64,000 nucleotides of DNA, from assembly GCA_946811185.2 (NCBI GenBank), contig OX328110.1, positions 18,964,456-19,028,455 on the forward strand, read 5' to 3'. The stretch comes from Hippopus hippopus. Its lineage: Eukaryota; Mollusca; Bivalvia; Cardiida; Cardiidae. The stretch's first letter is position 1. Each line of letters opens with the position of its first letter. A program made the position numbers and the translations under genes. Below the pieces are notes generated by a model. That model made no database searches, had not been told where the DNA came from, and saw only the letters and a program-made list of their open reading frames with translations. Shown in pieces: positions 54,391-64,000 of this stretch.

Positions 54391-54641
54391 TAAAAATGTA
54401 TTTAAACCTAAATCATACCATTTAAAATTATAGAATTAACTATGAAGAAGACAATCTGGGATTGTATGGTCTGTCCAAGTATTTTTGTAATTAACTTTTC
54501 TGCCAGCGACTATCTCTGAGACTGATCGAAGGTCCAAATTGCATTGTTCTTTTCACATTCATTTCCATACTTAGTTCGTACGATTGAAATTTTGAAGTAT
54601 TGTAACCCCAACGTTGTTTACTTTTGGTTGCTACTTGGCCT

Positions 54642-54868
54642 TTAACGTTTACTACACAATCCCGCGTTTTAACGACCCTGAAGACGGCTCAGTTTTAAAA
54701 CATTGCGGGAAAAGGAGAAAATGCTGGTAACCAGCATTTTCTCCTTTTTCCACAACGTTTTCTAACCTATCAAATGCAGAAATTATCATTTGGGCTAGAT
54801 TTATTTTGTTGTCTGCACATGCTTTCATTTGCTCATGTCCAAAATTTTGTCCTTTGGTAAAGAGTTAA
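54642..54868 (+). mobile_element. Family A MITE, full length
   Basis: TTAACGTTTACTACACAATC to CTTTGGTAAAGAGTTAA; hairpin nearly perfect. Confidence 0.9.
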
Positions 54869-55004
54869 ACATCAATCACTTTGTTCCACTAAATAATCTC
54901 GTTAGTTCTACTAATGTTCATGTACGTTAGTGACTCAATACCATACTCTGACAAGTGCGGTGAAGTCAGATTAACCCGACAAGGACGGACCAGGTCACAA
55001 TGCT

Positions 55005-55205
55005 ACTCGTATTTTGACAACCCTTAACTCTCCTAATGTGGAGAAAGGAGAAAATGCAAGATCAGCATTTTCTTCTCTTGCCCACAATGTTTTTTTTCTA
55101 TCTTTTCAAAGAGTAAGACAAGTTCCATCATTTGAGCATTTTTCACTTTTCATCTGCCACTGTCTTGAGTCTGCAAAAGTCGAAGATTTTGTCGAGAAGT
55201 CATTT
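55005..55205 (+). mobile_element. Family A MITE, degraded
   Basis: GGAGAAAATGCAAGATCAGC, CATTTGAGCATTTTTCAC and GTCGAGAAGTC in order. Confidence 0.6.
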
Positions 55206-56905
55206 GAGGAGATCTAGATCTATTAGCCATGTATCGAACCAAGGTCCTACGAGTCTGCGTCAAGGCGAACACTGATACACGCAGGTAGTCGACGTTACTG
55301 CTGAAAAAAGGCATGAAGTGAAAGGGAAAGTGAAATTTCCTGTCTCCACATCGACGGTATTTACGAAATCTGCCCTGTTTTTCTACCTTTTCCGTGACAC
55401 CGACGTCCCATTTTGAGATGATACAGCCATATAGTGCACTTGATAAGAGGATCTTACAGGAACTACGCCTTTATTTGAACAATACCCCACATTGAGCCTC
55501 TATTTTTATGCTAAGCTATAGTTTTTTTCTTCATATGAAATTTTATGCAAATAGTTTGTTTCAAGAAAGTAAGTATTCAAAGAATGTCATGACACGTGAG
55601 CGCAAGATATATAAAGCTTAGTTTTGATTGGCTGAAACCCCACCCACGTATCAGTGTATTGTACCTTGTTCTCGATTATTCATTTTTGTGGTACTCAAAA
55701 TTCAAAGAGTTATTCCAATATGTTGTTTATTTCGAACATTTCATCACGGAGTCGCAAAATGTCGAAGAATACGCATTTTTTCTACTTGTGTAAAACGAAG
55801 TATGTTATTGTAATTATGTCTTGTAAATGGGACAGAAAATTACAGTATCGTTGTAGAAGTAAGCTGATTTAATGGTGAATGACAAATTTAGAAACCTTGT
55901 ACATGTCTAAATAAGTGTTCGCCAAAAATCAATATATACAGAGGATATACAACGCGCGCGTGATATGTTCCCAGACATAGTTAACGGCTTCAATAAAATG
56001 GGGCTCAAGACGGGAGAAGTTTCACTTAAAAACTAGGACACATCCCTTTTTTAATTAGCATGTGTCATGAACCCCAGGACTATATGGTATTGTTTAAGCC
56101 AGTGATCTTCCTACTCATGTCTGTGATTATTTTCGAATGCACCTTTTTTGTGTTATATTTCTAATTATCCATTATATATATAAAGTCCGAAACAAACACT
56201 TTCAACTGTCTGCCTTTTCTCGGCAAACAACAATATCTTGAGGGAAAGTCAGCATCCCAAATTCCTATTTCCGCGAACTACACTTGGAGCCCAGACCTAC
56301 TCTATGCGGCTTTTGACGTTCTCATCTTTATCTGTAAACCGTGCTATCTAGTGTGGTTCAGTGCCAACCTATTGAGATAACCATAAATCTAACATGGAAA
56401 AATAAAAACAGGCAAGTTCATTGGTCTACGTGGCGAGACAACAAGCGCTAACTGAACACAAACCGGTAAAGGTTGAAATATAAATCTTATGCACATTTCC
56501 TTCATGAAGCCCCTGCATAAAAATCGGTTCATATAGTCTGTTTTAAAGAAGTCACGTAGCGCTAGCTGTTCCATATATCCCAAAAGAGCCTCATGTTCAC
56601 TATAGTCTTTCCCACAGAACCCTATGTAACACTAGTGGACTGTTGTATGCGTATTATTTTGTACTGGATCAACATGTCACTGTACATGCTATTTCAAGTG
56701 GGCCTTATTAGATTTTTTTCTTGCCGCGAATCATTTTTTTAATGAAAGAAAAAAAGATAATTACTTGATCTAATTCTTTTTTTCTTTTCAAGTGTACGGA
56801 ACATAGCAGTTGTTAAGTATAAATGTGCATTCTTGGTGTTCAAAAAAGATGGATTGTTTTGCAATCAGTAAGTCTATTTCTGAGATCAAAACTGACGTCA
56901 TCATA
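55206..56905. other. Nothing recognised
   Basis: About 1.7 kb of apparently unique DNA. Overlapping short ORFs at 55596-55872 show no known domain and are probably chance. Confidence 0.4.
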
Positions 56906-56909
56906 CTCA

Positions 56910-57128
56910 TTTCATTCGATCCCAAATAAACAACACATGTTACTGATCATATTGCATTCCCACAAATAGGAACTATAGGAAGATATGTATTCAATTAGAA
57001 AATACATGAACCACGATTATTTCATACGATCCCAAATAAACAACATGTTATTGATCATATTGCATTCCCACATATAGGAACTATAGGAAGATATGTATTC
57101 AGTTAGAAAATACATGTACCACGATTAT
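56910..57128 (+). repeat. Tandem duplication of ~108 bp, two copies
   Basis: ATCCCAAATAAACAACA ... TAGGAACTATAGGAAGATAT ... CACGATTAT occurs twice in a row with a handful of differences and a 2-bp indel (CACATG against CATG). Confidence 0.9.
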
Positions 57129-57390
57129 TATTCCCACATACTTCTCTTTCTTACCTAATGATAGTTTGCCAGCCTTATTACATTCAGCAATTGAACAATT
57201 TTGAAGTTTGGTTTAACTGTAAAAAATCTGAATAGATTTTCATTTAGAGAAATTCTGACCAACCAATATCTCCGTACCGGTACTTGTTTAATGACACAAC
57301 AGAGAATCATTTGAATAGAAGAAAAACATTTTGGAAAAGGAACATCTGCTTGCTCAAGTTAATATATTTCTCCAAAACTTAAGAAAATAA

Positions 57391-58625
57391 GAGGGCCATG
57401 ATTGCCCTGTATCGCACTACTTCCTTTTAGACAAGTGAATCATGCTTTTAATTGGCATTGAAAGAGACATAAATTATAAGAAGTTTATATAGCAAAAAAC
57501 GATCATAAAGAAAATAGCCTAGCCCCCCCCCCTCCCCCCCGCCCCCCAAAAAAAGTCTTATTTTCTTTTCACTTTTTCAAATGCAAAGATGATATTGGTG
57601 AATAGAAGCATGACTTATAAAGTATCCTTCAAACCGAATGTCAATGAACTCTACCAAGGAATGGTGAAGTTCTGGAACAAAACACGAAAAGTCATACTAA
57701 CCTTACTTCATGTTAAATATTCAACTTGTCTGAGCATAACAAAATATATCTCACTCTCACTGAAAACTGAACATTTCTATCTAAAAAAAATCTTGAATAC
57801 ACAACACCAATCATGTATCAGTACAGTTTGATAAACAAGGGAGGTAAATGGTACAGACTGTTATGACTGGAGTTATTTCCCTTGGACTGTATTATACGAT
57901 TCAGTCATACTGATTGCTACTACAAGAAGATTTTTAAAGTTTCACTATAATAAGTCTTTGGAAAATGTGTAACCCCCACAGCTGACCCTAGGGCTGTAGT
58001 TTTAACAATCTTGCTACAGGTCCACTAGATGAAACAGCATGCAAAATTTGGTACTCCTAGACCTTACAGTACTCTTAGGAACCAGAGGGTTCTTTTAGTT
58101 TTCTGTTTATAAGCCAATGTTCAACTTATGGCCCCTAACAGTGGGCTAATCTTGACCCCAGGGCTATAATTGGGTCAAAATTGGTAAGGGTCAACTAGAT
58201 GAAGTTGCATGCCAAATTTGGTAGCCCTGTAGTTAGGAACAAGAACATTTTTTAAAGTTTTCACTATATAAGCCCATTTAAAACTTGTGATCCGTGGAGA
58301 AGGGTCAATTTTGACCCGAGGGCTATAACTTGAGGGAATTTGGTAGAGGTCTATTAAATAAAGCTACATGTCAAATTTGGTAGCCCTAGGCCTTATGGCT
58401 TTGGCCAAGAAGATTTTTAAAGATTTTCAATACTTTCAGTTTTGTTGCCATGGCAACTAGAGTTGTTAATGGAATCAAACTCTTGAAGAAATTCTGAAGT
58501 GGACCATGGCACACTAATTTCTGTGAAGTTTCGTCAAAATTGGATAGGTAGTTTCAGAGAAAATGTTTGAAGTAAAAGTTTACGAACGCAAAGACGCATG
58601 CACGCACCACAGACACGGGGCCATG
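57391..58625 (-). mobile_element. Helitron-like element with tandem units (same family as 13346-14886)
   Basis: Hairpin GGGCCATGATTGCCC at 57393-57407. Units contain TTTGGTAGCCCTAGGCCTTA and GGGCTATAA; the distal part has GTTGCCATGGCAACTAGAGT. It is inverted relative to the 13-14.9 kb copy. Confidence 0.6.
57520..57548 (+). repeat. Poly-C tract
   Basis: Runs of 7-9 C interrupted by T or G, followed by A7. Confidence 0.8.
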
Positions 58626-58825
58626 AAATAAGCAAGATCTATATTCCTGTCATAACATACACAATAACCTCGGTTCTTTCAATGTGTTTTTCAGCCAGCT
58701 TACAACTCATTCTCATGCTCTTCTACAATATTATGTAAATAGTTCTGTGAAGTCCGATCTTGATCCATAGTGCAAGAAGCTGGGTTCAGCACTTCAGAAG
58801 TTAATGCAAAAGACAATGAGATAGG

Positions 58826-59041
58826 TTGCAAACAACAAAATTTTGGACTCGGACCAAATTAAATGCATTTCAAGACCACAAATTAAATGCAGCTCAAAAG
58901 ATGATTTCTGTCTTTCATAAGGTAGAAACATTGTGTGAAAAGGAGAAAATGCTGGTTATCAGCATTTTCTCCTTTACCAATGTTTTCAAAAGCCTTCTTT
59001 TTCAACGAACTTAAAACTTTGGGATTGTGTGGTTAAGGGTT
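58826..59041 (-). mobile_element. Family A MITE
   Basis: GCAAACAACAAAATTTTGGA to GTGTGGTTAAGGG with hairpin GGAGAAAATGCTGGTTATCA. Confidence 0.8.
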
Positions 59042-59100
59042 CAGCTGTGGATAATGTGAGATTCTGTGGGTCCATTTTGTTGTGATAGAATGAGAGGACT

Positions 59101-59250
59101 GTCAACTCTTTCCAAAGAGGACAAAATTTTGGACTTGTCCAAATCCAAAGCATTTGAAAAAAGGAAACTTCAACATGGTTAAAATGGTGGAAATAACACT
59201 TCAAGGGTAGAAAACATGGCGGGAAAAGGAGAAAACGCTGGTTACAAATA
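59101..59250 (-). mobile_element. Family A MITE, right half missing
   Basis: AACTCTTTCCAAAGAGGACA ... GGAGAAAACGCTGGTTACA, then unrelated sequence. Confidence 0.7.
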
Positions 59251-59349
59251 TCTAATTTTTTAAACTCTTTATTTTTTTAGTCCATAGCAAACAATAATAA
59301 TCTGACAGCGACATTATGGCAAAAGACAATGAAATTAAACAAATTATCA

Positions 59350-59386
59350 ACTGATGATAATGATGATGATGATGATTATAATGACA
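59350..59386 (+). repeat. (GAT)n microsatellite
   Basis: GATGATGATGATGAT core with variants. Confidence 0.8.
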
Positions 59387-59442
59387 TAGTACAATGATGC
59401 AGTTATAACTTGGCTTAGTAAAAAAAATAACAGTTATCTTTT

Positions 59443-59575
59443 AACCCTTGTAGCGCTAAATGTTTCATGAAATACAAGTTTAGATCCATTAGACTGCACA
59501 CATTCGTGCAGACTGATCTTACTCTACACTGTCCACAAAATCAGCTGAGTTCTGCTCAGCGCCTTTAGAGTTAAT
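59443..59575 (+). mobile_element. Family C repeat
   Basis: TTAACCCTTGTAGCGCTAAA to GCGCCTTTAGAGTTAA, with GACTGCACACATTCGTGCAG at the centre. Confidence 0.7.
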
Positions 59576-59596
59576 AACAAATTAAAGTGTAAGAAA

Positions 59597-59843
59597 GTTA
59601 ACACTTTACCAGATGACAAAATTTTAGACTCATCTATTTTGAAAGCATTTTGCAGTAGGTAAGTTAAATGCGACTTACATGATGGGATTAGTCTTTGAAG
59701 GGTAGAAAACACTGTGTATACGCCAGTGTGAAAAGAAGAAAATGCTGGTCACCAACATGGCCGCCTTCTTCCCCAAAAGATAATTTCAAAAGCCTTCTTC
59801 AATGGGATTGTAAAAGAGACTGGATTAATTAGCAAGTGGATAA
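59597..59843 (-). mobile_element. Family A MITE with a small insertion in the hairpin
   Basis: TTAACACTTTACCAGATGAC; the left hairpin arm is interrupted by TATACGCCAGTGTG; the right arm has decayed. Confidence 0.7.
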
Positions 59844-59931
59844 CATAGCCCACTCAAAAAAGTAAGTAACCTTTTTTCAATCCTAGAGTGCCAAATAAAT
59901 GAGATGGAAAGCTAGTCTTTTTTAAATAGTA

Positions 59932-60159
59932 TCAACTCTTTCCCAAGCAATCCCAAGTTTTAACAAAGATGTGTAAAGATACTTGTGAAGACATTGTGGG
60001 AAAAGGAGAAAATACTGGTTTTACCAGCATTTCTCCTAGTCCCACAATGTTTTCTACCCTTTCAAAGACAAATTTCATATTGAGCCACATTTTATTTGTT
60101 ATCTCTAATTGCTTTCCATTTGGACTAGTATAAAATTTTGTTGTCTGGTAAGGGGTTAA
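59932..60159 (+). mobile_element. Family A MITE
   Basis: CAACTCTTTCCCAAGCAATC to GTCTGGTAAGGGGTTAA. Confidence 0.85.
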
Positions 60160-60183
60160 ATCACATTTGCAATAGTTGTTAAG

Positions 60184-60434
60184 TGCTAGGAAAGCTTTTG
60201 CAATTTCAAGGCTGTTTTGTTAAGCTTTTGCAATTTCACAATTTCAAGGCTGTTTTGTTAAGCTTTCACAATTTCAAGGCTGTTTTGTTAAGCTTTTGCA
60301 ATTTCACAATTTCAAGGCTGTTTTGTTAAGCTTTCACAATTTCAAGGCTGTTTTGTTAAGCTTTTGCAATTTCACAGCTCTGCGCAGTTTCAAGGCTATT
60401 TCGGTAAGCTTTTGCAATTTTAAGGCTGTTTTAG
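60184..60434 (+). repeat. Compound minisatellite (30- and 38-bp units)
   Basis: AAGCTTTTGCAATTTCA, then CAATTTCAAGGCTGTTTTGT, alternating with the shorter AAGCTTTCACAATTTCAAGG form, about seven units. Confidence 0.9.
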
Positions 60435-60995
60435 TTTAACTCTTTCACTACTGAATAAACTAGAGCTGTCACTGAATGTGACTTAATACCCCCACCAGGG
60501 CTTTGACAGGTACAGGCAATTTAACAAAAAATTTTCTAAGTTCAAGGGGAGATTACCCTTGAATCATAGGGAGTAGATGATTGAAAACTGCGTCTTGCAC
60601 AACTTCAGTATACAATTAATGTATCAACAAACTTTCAATACAATAGCAGCAAAACTGTAGGAGGAGTTCGCGACACAAAATTACTAGTATTTTGTACACA
60701 GACGGACACACGGACGGACACACGGACAGACACACTGATGGACATACGGACGGACAGACAGGCTGATTCCAGTATACCCCCGAAAACATTCGTTTTGCAG
60801 GGGTATAATAAATTGCAATTTCTAAAAGGCTAAAAATACATTTCCCATGCAAGATCAAGAGACAGTTTGGTCATAATCTAGAATATAGCAGTGGACAGTG
60901 TAGATCAGAGATCAGACTGCACGTTTTGTGCAGTCTGATCTTGATCTACACTGTTCACAATAGCCTCTGATGTTGTCTATGGTATGGAAAGAGTT
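60434..60995 (+). mobile_element. Family C repeat carrying a 349-bp insertion
   Basis: TTAACTCTTTCACTACTGAA ... GGTATGGAAAGAGTTAAA, colinear with 498-692 on both sides of the insertion. The palindrome ATCAGACTGCACGTTTTGTG then CAGTCTGAT is nearly perfect. Confidence 0.85.
60461..60809 (-). mobile_element. Helitron-like non-autonomous insertion
   Basis: Minus-strand 3' end: hairpin GTCACATTCAGTGAC, then AGCTCTAG. Minus-strand 5' end: TTATACCCCTGCAAAACGAA. A (GACGGACACACG)n-type tract lies at about 60700-60750. There is no target duplication compared with the empty paralogous site near 523. Confidence 0.65.
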
Positions 60996-61507
60996 AAATA
61001 TCTCAAAAACTGTAGTACAGTGTAGAACAAACATCAGACTAAATCACACTGTCTGGAAAAGGAACTGAACAAGTTCATGACACTCTAAAGATGTATATCA
61101 TAATAACTTTCAAGCAGTTTCATATATAAATATTAATCTTTTGCTCTCGAGTAGATATCTTTTTGGTATCCATGAAAAACTATCTTTGGAAACAGTTGCA
61201 CAAATGGAGCAGAGAAATTACTACTAAGTTCTCCTCAATTTGTCAAGGTATTTCTATTGATTTTCTTTCCCCAACAACTTCATGCCCGCTATCTGATTTT
61301 CACAAAATTATTCAAAATCAAACTTATATCCATGAAACTTGTAAATCTTTTATTGAATGGGTTGCCCAACTATAGCGTTTTGGAAAACACGGAGGGAAAT
61401 GGGAACTACTGCCTATTAATACAGTACAAGGCACTTGATCCCTTTTCCACATATTTTTTTTCAAAAGAAGTCTTGAGTACTGATACAAGAAGTCTGTACA
61501 TGCATTT
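60996..61507. other. Nothing recognised
   Basis: AT-rich; ORFs at 61163-61523 show no known domain. Confidence 0.35.
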
Positions 61508-61769
61508 GAGATATGCTCTGTGAAAAGGGGGCTAAATGCATCTGCAAAAAGTATTAACCTAGGTCAGCCTGTGCAGTCCACGCAAGCTGACCTTGGCCAA
61601 AACTTTCTGCTATTGCTCAATTTTCTGCAGCTCAAAAGAAGAGTCTACCTAATGATTCAGCTGGATGTTAAACAAAAATGGATTTTATGGCTCCCAACTT
61701 ATGTGATGACTTACTTGGTACAATGCATCACAGAGATGCATTAAGCCCCCTTCTCTCAGAGCATGGCTC
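61508..61769 (+). mobile_element. Family B MITE, full length
   Basis: GAGATATGCTCTGTGAAAAG to TTCTCTCAGAGCATGGCTC; centre GGTCAGCCTGTGCAGTCCAC then GCAAGCTGACC. Confidence 0.85.
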
Positions 61770-62022
61770 ATTTGTATGTAAATGGATTAAATTTATGGTT
61801 TATATTTCACTACCACAAACCTAAGGATCAGTTTAGCACTTTCATCAATATAGCACTATTTTGTCAACATTATTTCACCTAGTATCTGAAATAGAGAACT
61901 AGGGAAAAAGAAATTATATAAACATAAAATGTGCACAAAGGTGTATTACAGATACAGAGCAATTACAGAAATTGCACAATATGTTTCTGTACTTTGATAA
62001 TAACACTTCAAATGTATTTGAC

Positions 62023-62245
62023 TTAACCCTTTACCAGGCAACAAAATTTAGACATAATCTAGTTTGAATGCTTTTCAGAAGAAAAATAACATGAGGCTTG
62101 ATGTTGGAATTTGACTATGAAAGGCTCAAAAACGTTGTGGGAGAAAGGGAAAATGCAAGCTACCAGCAACTTCTTCTCCAACAATGGTTTCAAATGCCCG
62201 TTTCTTCAAGGTTGGCAAAACACAGGACCATGTGGTAAAGGGTTT
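62023..62245 (-). mobile_element. Family A MITE, hairpin degraded
   Basis: TTAACCCTTTACCAGGCAAC to ATGTGGTAAAGGGTTTAG. Confidence 0.8.
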
Positions 62246-62400
62246 AGTGTCAGGCTATAAACATGGCACTCCAAAGTTAACTTTAACTTTGGGTTACATT
62301 TACATACTGTAAAGTTGACTTAACCTTTCAGGTTTCTAACTATGGTCCTCCATAGCTGGCATGAACTTCAGATTAGCAACATAATACTCAAAAACCTGAC

Positions 62401-62631
62401 TTAACCCTTTACCAGATGACAAAATTTTACACTTATCCATATTGAAAGCATTTGCAGACAACAAATCCAGTGGAGCTTAAATGATGGGATTTGCCTTTCA
62501 AAGGAAAGAAAACACTGTGGGAAGAGAAGAAAATGCTAATAACCTGCATTTTCTCTTATTTCCACCATGTTTTCAAAAGCACTTTTCCCCCAAGGATTGT
62601 TAAAAATAGGGTCTGTTTTGTAAAAAGTTAA
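62401..62631 (-). mobile_element. Family A MITE
   Basis: TTAACCCTTTACCAGATGAC to TTTTGTAAAAAGTTAA. Confidence 0.85.
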
Positions 62632-62889
62632 ACTTCAGGTTACATACATAGTACTACAAAGTTATTTAAAACTCTTCCGAAATTAGGACGGAAGAGAAAA
62701 AGAAGAGAAAGCCCTCATACTTAACACACTTGTCACTTTTTTTCCATCGACAATGTCTTTTAAGCACTATCAACAGAGAAACATATAAGCAGGGATGTCC
62801 CTTTGCCATAATCATTTCTCCATTAAAACCAATGTTGTGGATATTCATTAGAACTGTCTGAGACAAATCTTTTGTTTGTATAGGGTTTA

Positions 62890-63060
62890 TAAAGCTTTCA
62901 ACAGCATTTCAGTCATATCACAGCAATAACTCATTTATTTCTTTCCCAGGTTTTGCCAGTACAAGGCTGGGGCTCTTCAGTGCCCTGCCCAGGGACGGCG
63001 CCAAGTGACCACCAGTTGGGGTTAACTCAGGGCCCGTCTTCAACACCCATCCTAAATTGC
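62890..63060 (+). mobile_element. SINE-like fragment
   Basis: CAGCATTTCAGTCATATCAC resembles 63820-63845 (ATTATTTCAGCCATATCATG), the common bivalve repeat beginning with a GTTTAACGCC block. Confidence 0.35.
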
Positions 63061-63426
63061 ATTCACTGTCTTACAATAGATTCACAAAGTAATACAATGT
63101 CTAATTCGCTTAACGATTTGATTTGGCCAACCAAAAACTGCTATACTTTGAACTTAGGAAATTCTTGAAAATTAGACTTAGAATGATACTAAGAAAGATT
63201 TGTGAATACAGGCCCTGCATTTTCTGGTAACAAATGGGGGACTCTTCTCAGACAGTTCTAATAAGTACCCCAGGTTTTAGAAAAAAAACTAGTACAACTG
63301 GAGCAATTTCAATTAGGCAATACTCTTTCCCTGTAAATCTGACTCGCTGCTTCTAGAAAATATGCCTCTTCATATCCCATCAGCTGACCTGTTTCACAGA
63401 GTCCCTTCACCATCTGAAGGATAATT

Positions 63427-63670
63427 TTAACCCTTTGCCAGACCATGTCATTTCAGACTCCTCCTTATTGAAAGGCAATAGATAAAATGAAGCTGGAATC
63501 ATCAGAATTGTATGCTGAAAGGGCAGAAAACATTGTGGAGAAAGGAGAAAATGCTAGTTCCCATGTTTTCTCTTTTTCACACAATACTTTCTAAAGCCTT
63601 TTTCTAAATGTTTTCTAAAGCCTTTGTCTTTAGGGTCAATAAAACACCAGATTGTACAGCAAACAGTTAA
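63427..63670 (-). mobile_element. Family A MITE
   Basis: TTAACCCTTTGCCAGACCAT to CAGCAAACAGTTAA; it has an internal duplication of TTTTCTAAATGTTTTCTAAA in the right arm. Confidence 0.75.
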
Positions 63671-64000
63671 GCTGCTATGAATTTACAGGTGCTTTCTCTG
63701 CAAGGCAATCCCCATCTGTTTTTGGTCCCAGTGTTGATTTCATTTCCGTAAGTCTAACACAAACACCTACAAAATACAAAGGGTTATGATTATGATGGTG
63801 TTTTACCCCACTTAAAACATTATTTCAGCCATATCATGGAGAAGCCTACTGGTGTGAGTCATGGGTTTCACCAGTACTAGGCAAAGGCTCTGAAGTGTCT
63901 TACCTAATGCATTTATTACCTTATGGCAAACAATGGCAATTTGTTTCTAGCTGACGCCAACAATTAACTCTTATATCAAACACAAAGAGATCTCAATAAC
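63671..64000. other. Unresolved end of window
   Basis: Contains a weak SINE-like match at 63795-63900 and nothing else recognised. Confidence 0.35.

Noticed and set aside
55235..55290. tRNA-like B box (GGTTCGATAC on the minus strand)
   Set aside because: No matching A box or cloverleaf stems could be found around it.
55596..55872. Overlapping ORFs with a CxxxC start reminiscent of a THAP domain
   Set aside because: The later Cys/His ligands and the conserved Pro/Trp of THAP are missing, and the frames overlap with no splice logic.
60616..60858. ORF with CPSVCPSVCLSV repeats
   Set aside because: Translation of the GACGGACACACG-type tract inside the Helitron-like insertion.

Overview
The window reads as nuclear DNA of a mollusc, most likely a heterodont bivalve (clam-type). 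It is AT-rich and intron-rich, and it is packed with short non-autonomous transposons, tRNA-derived SINE-like copies and Helitron-like elements carrying central tandem repeats, a repeat style typical of bivalve genomes. There are no bacterial-style operons. The species assignment is inference; no rRNA or mitochondrial marker is present.

Three protein genes can be supported. (1) 15694-17220 (+): a single-coding-exon leucine-rich-repeat / fibronectin-III type I membrane protein of 508 aa, with a candidate 3' splice site just upstream of the ATG. (2) 43021-22737 (-): a nine-exon gene for BIVM (basic, immunoglobulin-like variable motif-containing protein), reconstructed here exon by exon as about 630 aa. 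All eight junctions have GT/AG ends and keep frame, and the conserved core reads like a papain/C39-type cysteine peptidase fold. (3) 48154-49338 (+): MSL2, the RING plus CXC E3 ligase of the MSL histone H4K16 acetyltransferase complex, with an uninterrupted 394-aa coding sequence. BIVM and MSL2 are divergently transcribed about 5 kb apart.

Layout: 1-15.4 kb is repeat-rich DNA without a recognisable gene (a TIR element at 5.2-6.3 kb, a hAT-like element at 3.8-4.65 kb, a Helitron-like element with a 165-bp tandem array at 8.4-10.8 kb, a long inverted repeat at 11.4-13.3 kb, and a second tandem-array element at 13.3-14.9 kb). 15.4-17.4 kb holds the LRR gene between two MITE copies. 17.4-21.6 kb is repeats. 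21.8-43 kb is BIVM and its introns. 43-48 kb is the divergent intergenic region. 48-49.4 kb is MSL2. 49.4-64 kb is again repeat-dominated with no gene I can support.

The dominant repeat (called family A here) is a ~225-bp MITE bounded by TTAA and a CCCTTTACCA-type terminal inverted repeat, with a ~64-bp near-perfect central palindrome. More than 50 full, partial or decayed copies lie in this window. TTAA ends and nested insertions suggest piggyBac-type mobilisation. Other families: B (~250 bp, ends GAGCCATGCTC), C (a palindrome around GATCAGACTGCAC), D (a pair around 30 and 37 kb), and SINE-like E. The most unusual signals are: a 30-bp minisatellite whose unit repeats the 3' splice site and first codons of the last BIVM exon; matched changes on both arms of the family A palindrome; the LRR stop codon lying inside a MITE TTAA; and a Helitron-like insertion whose empty site is preserved at the other end of the window.
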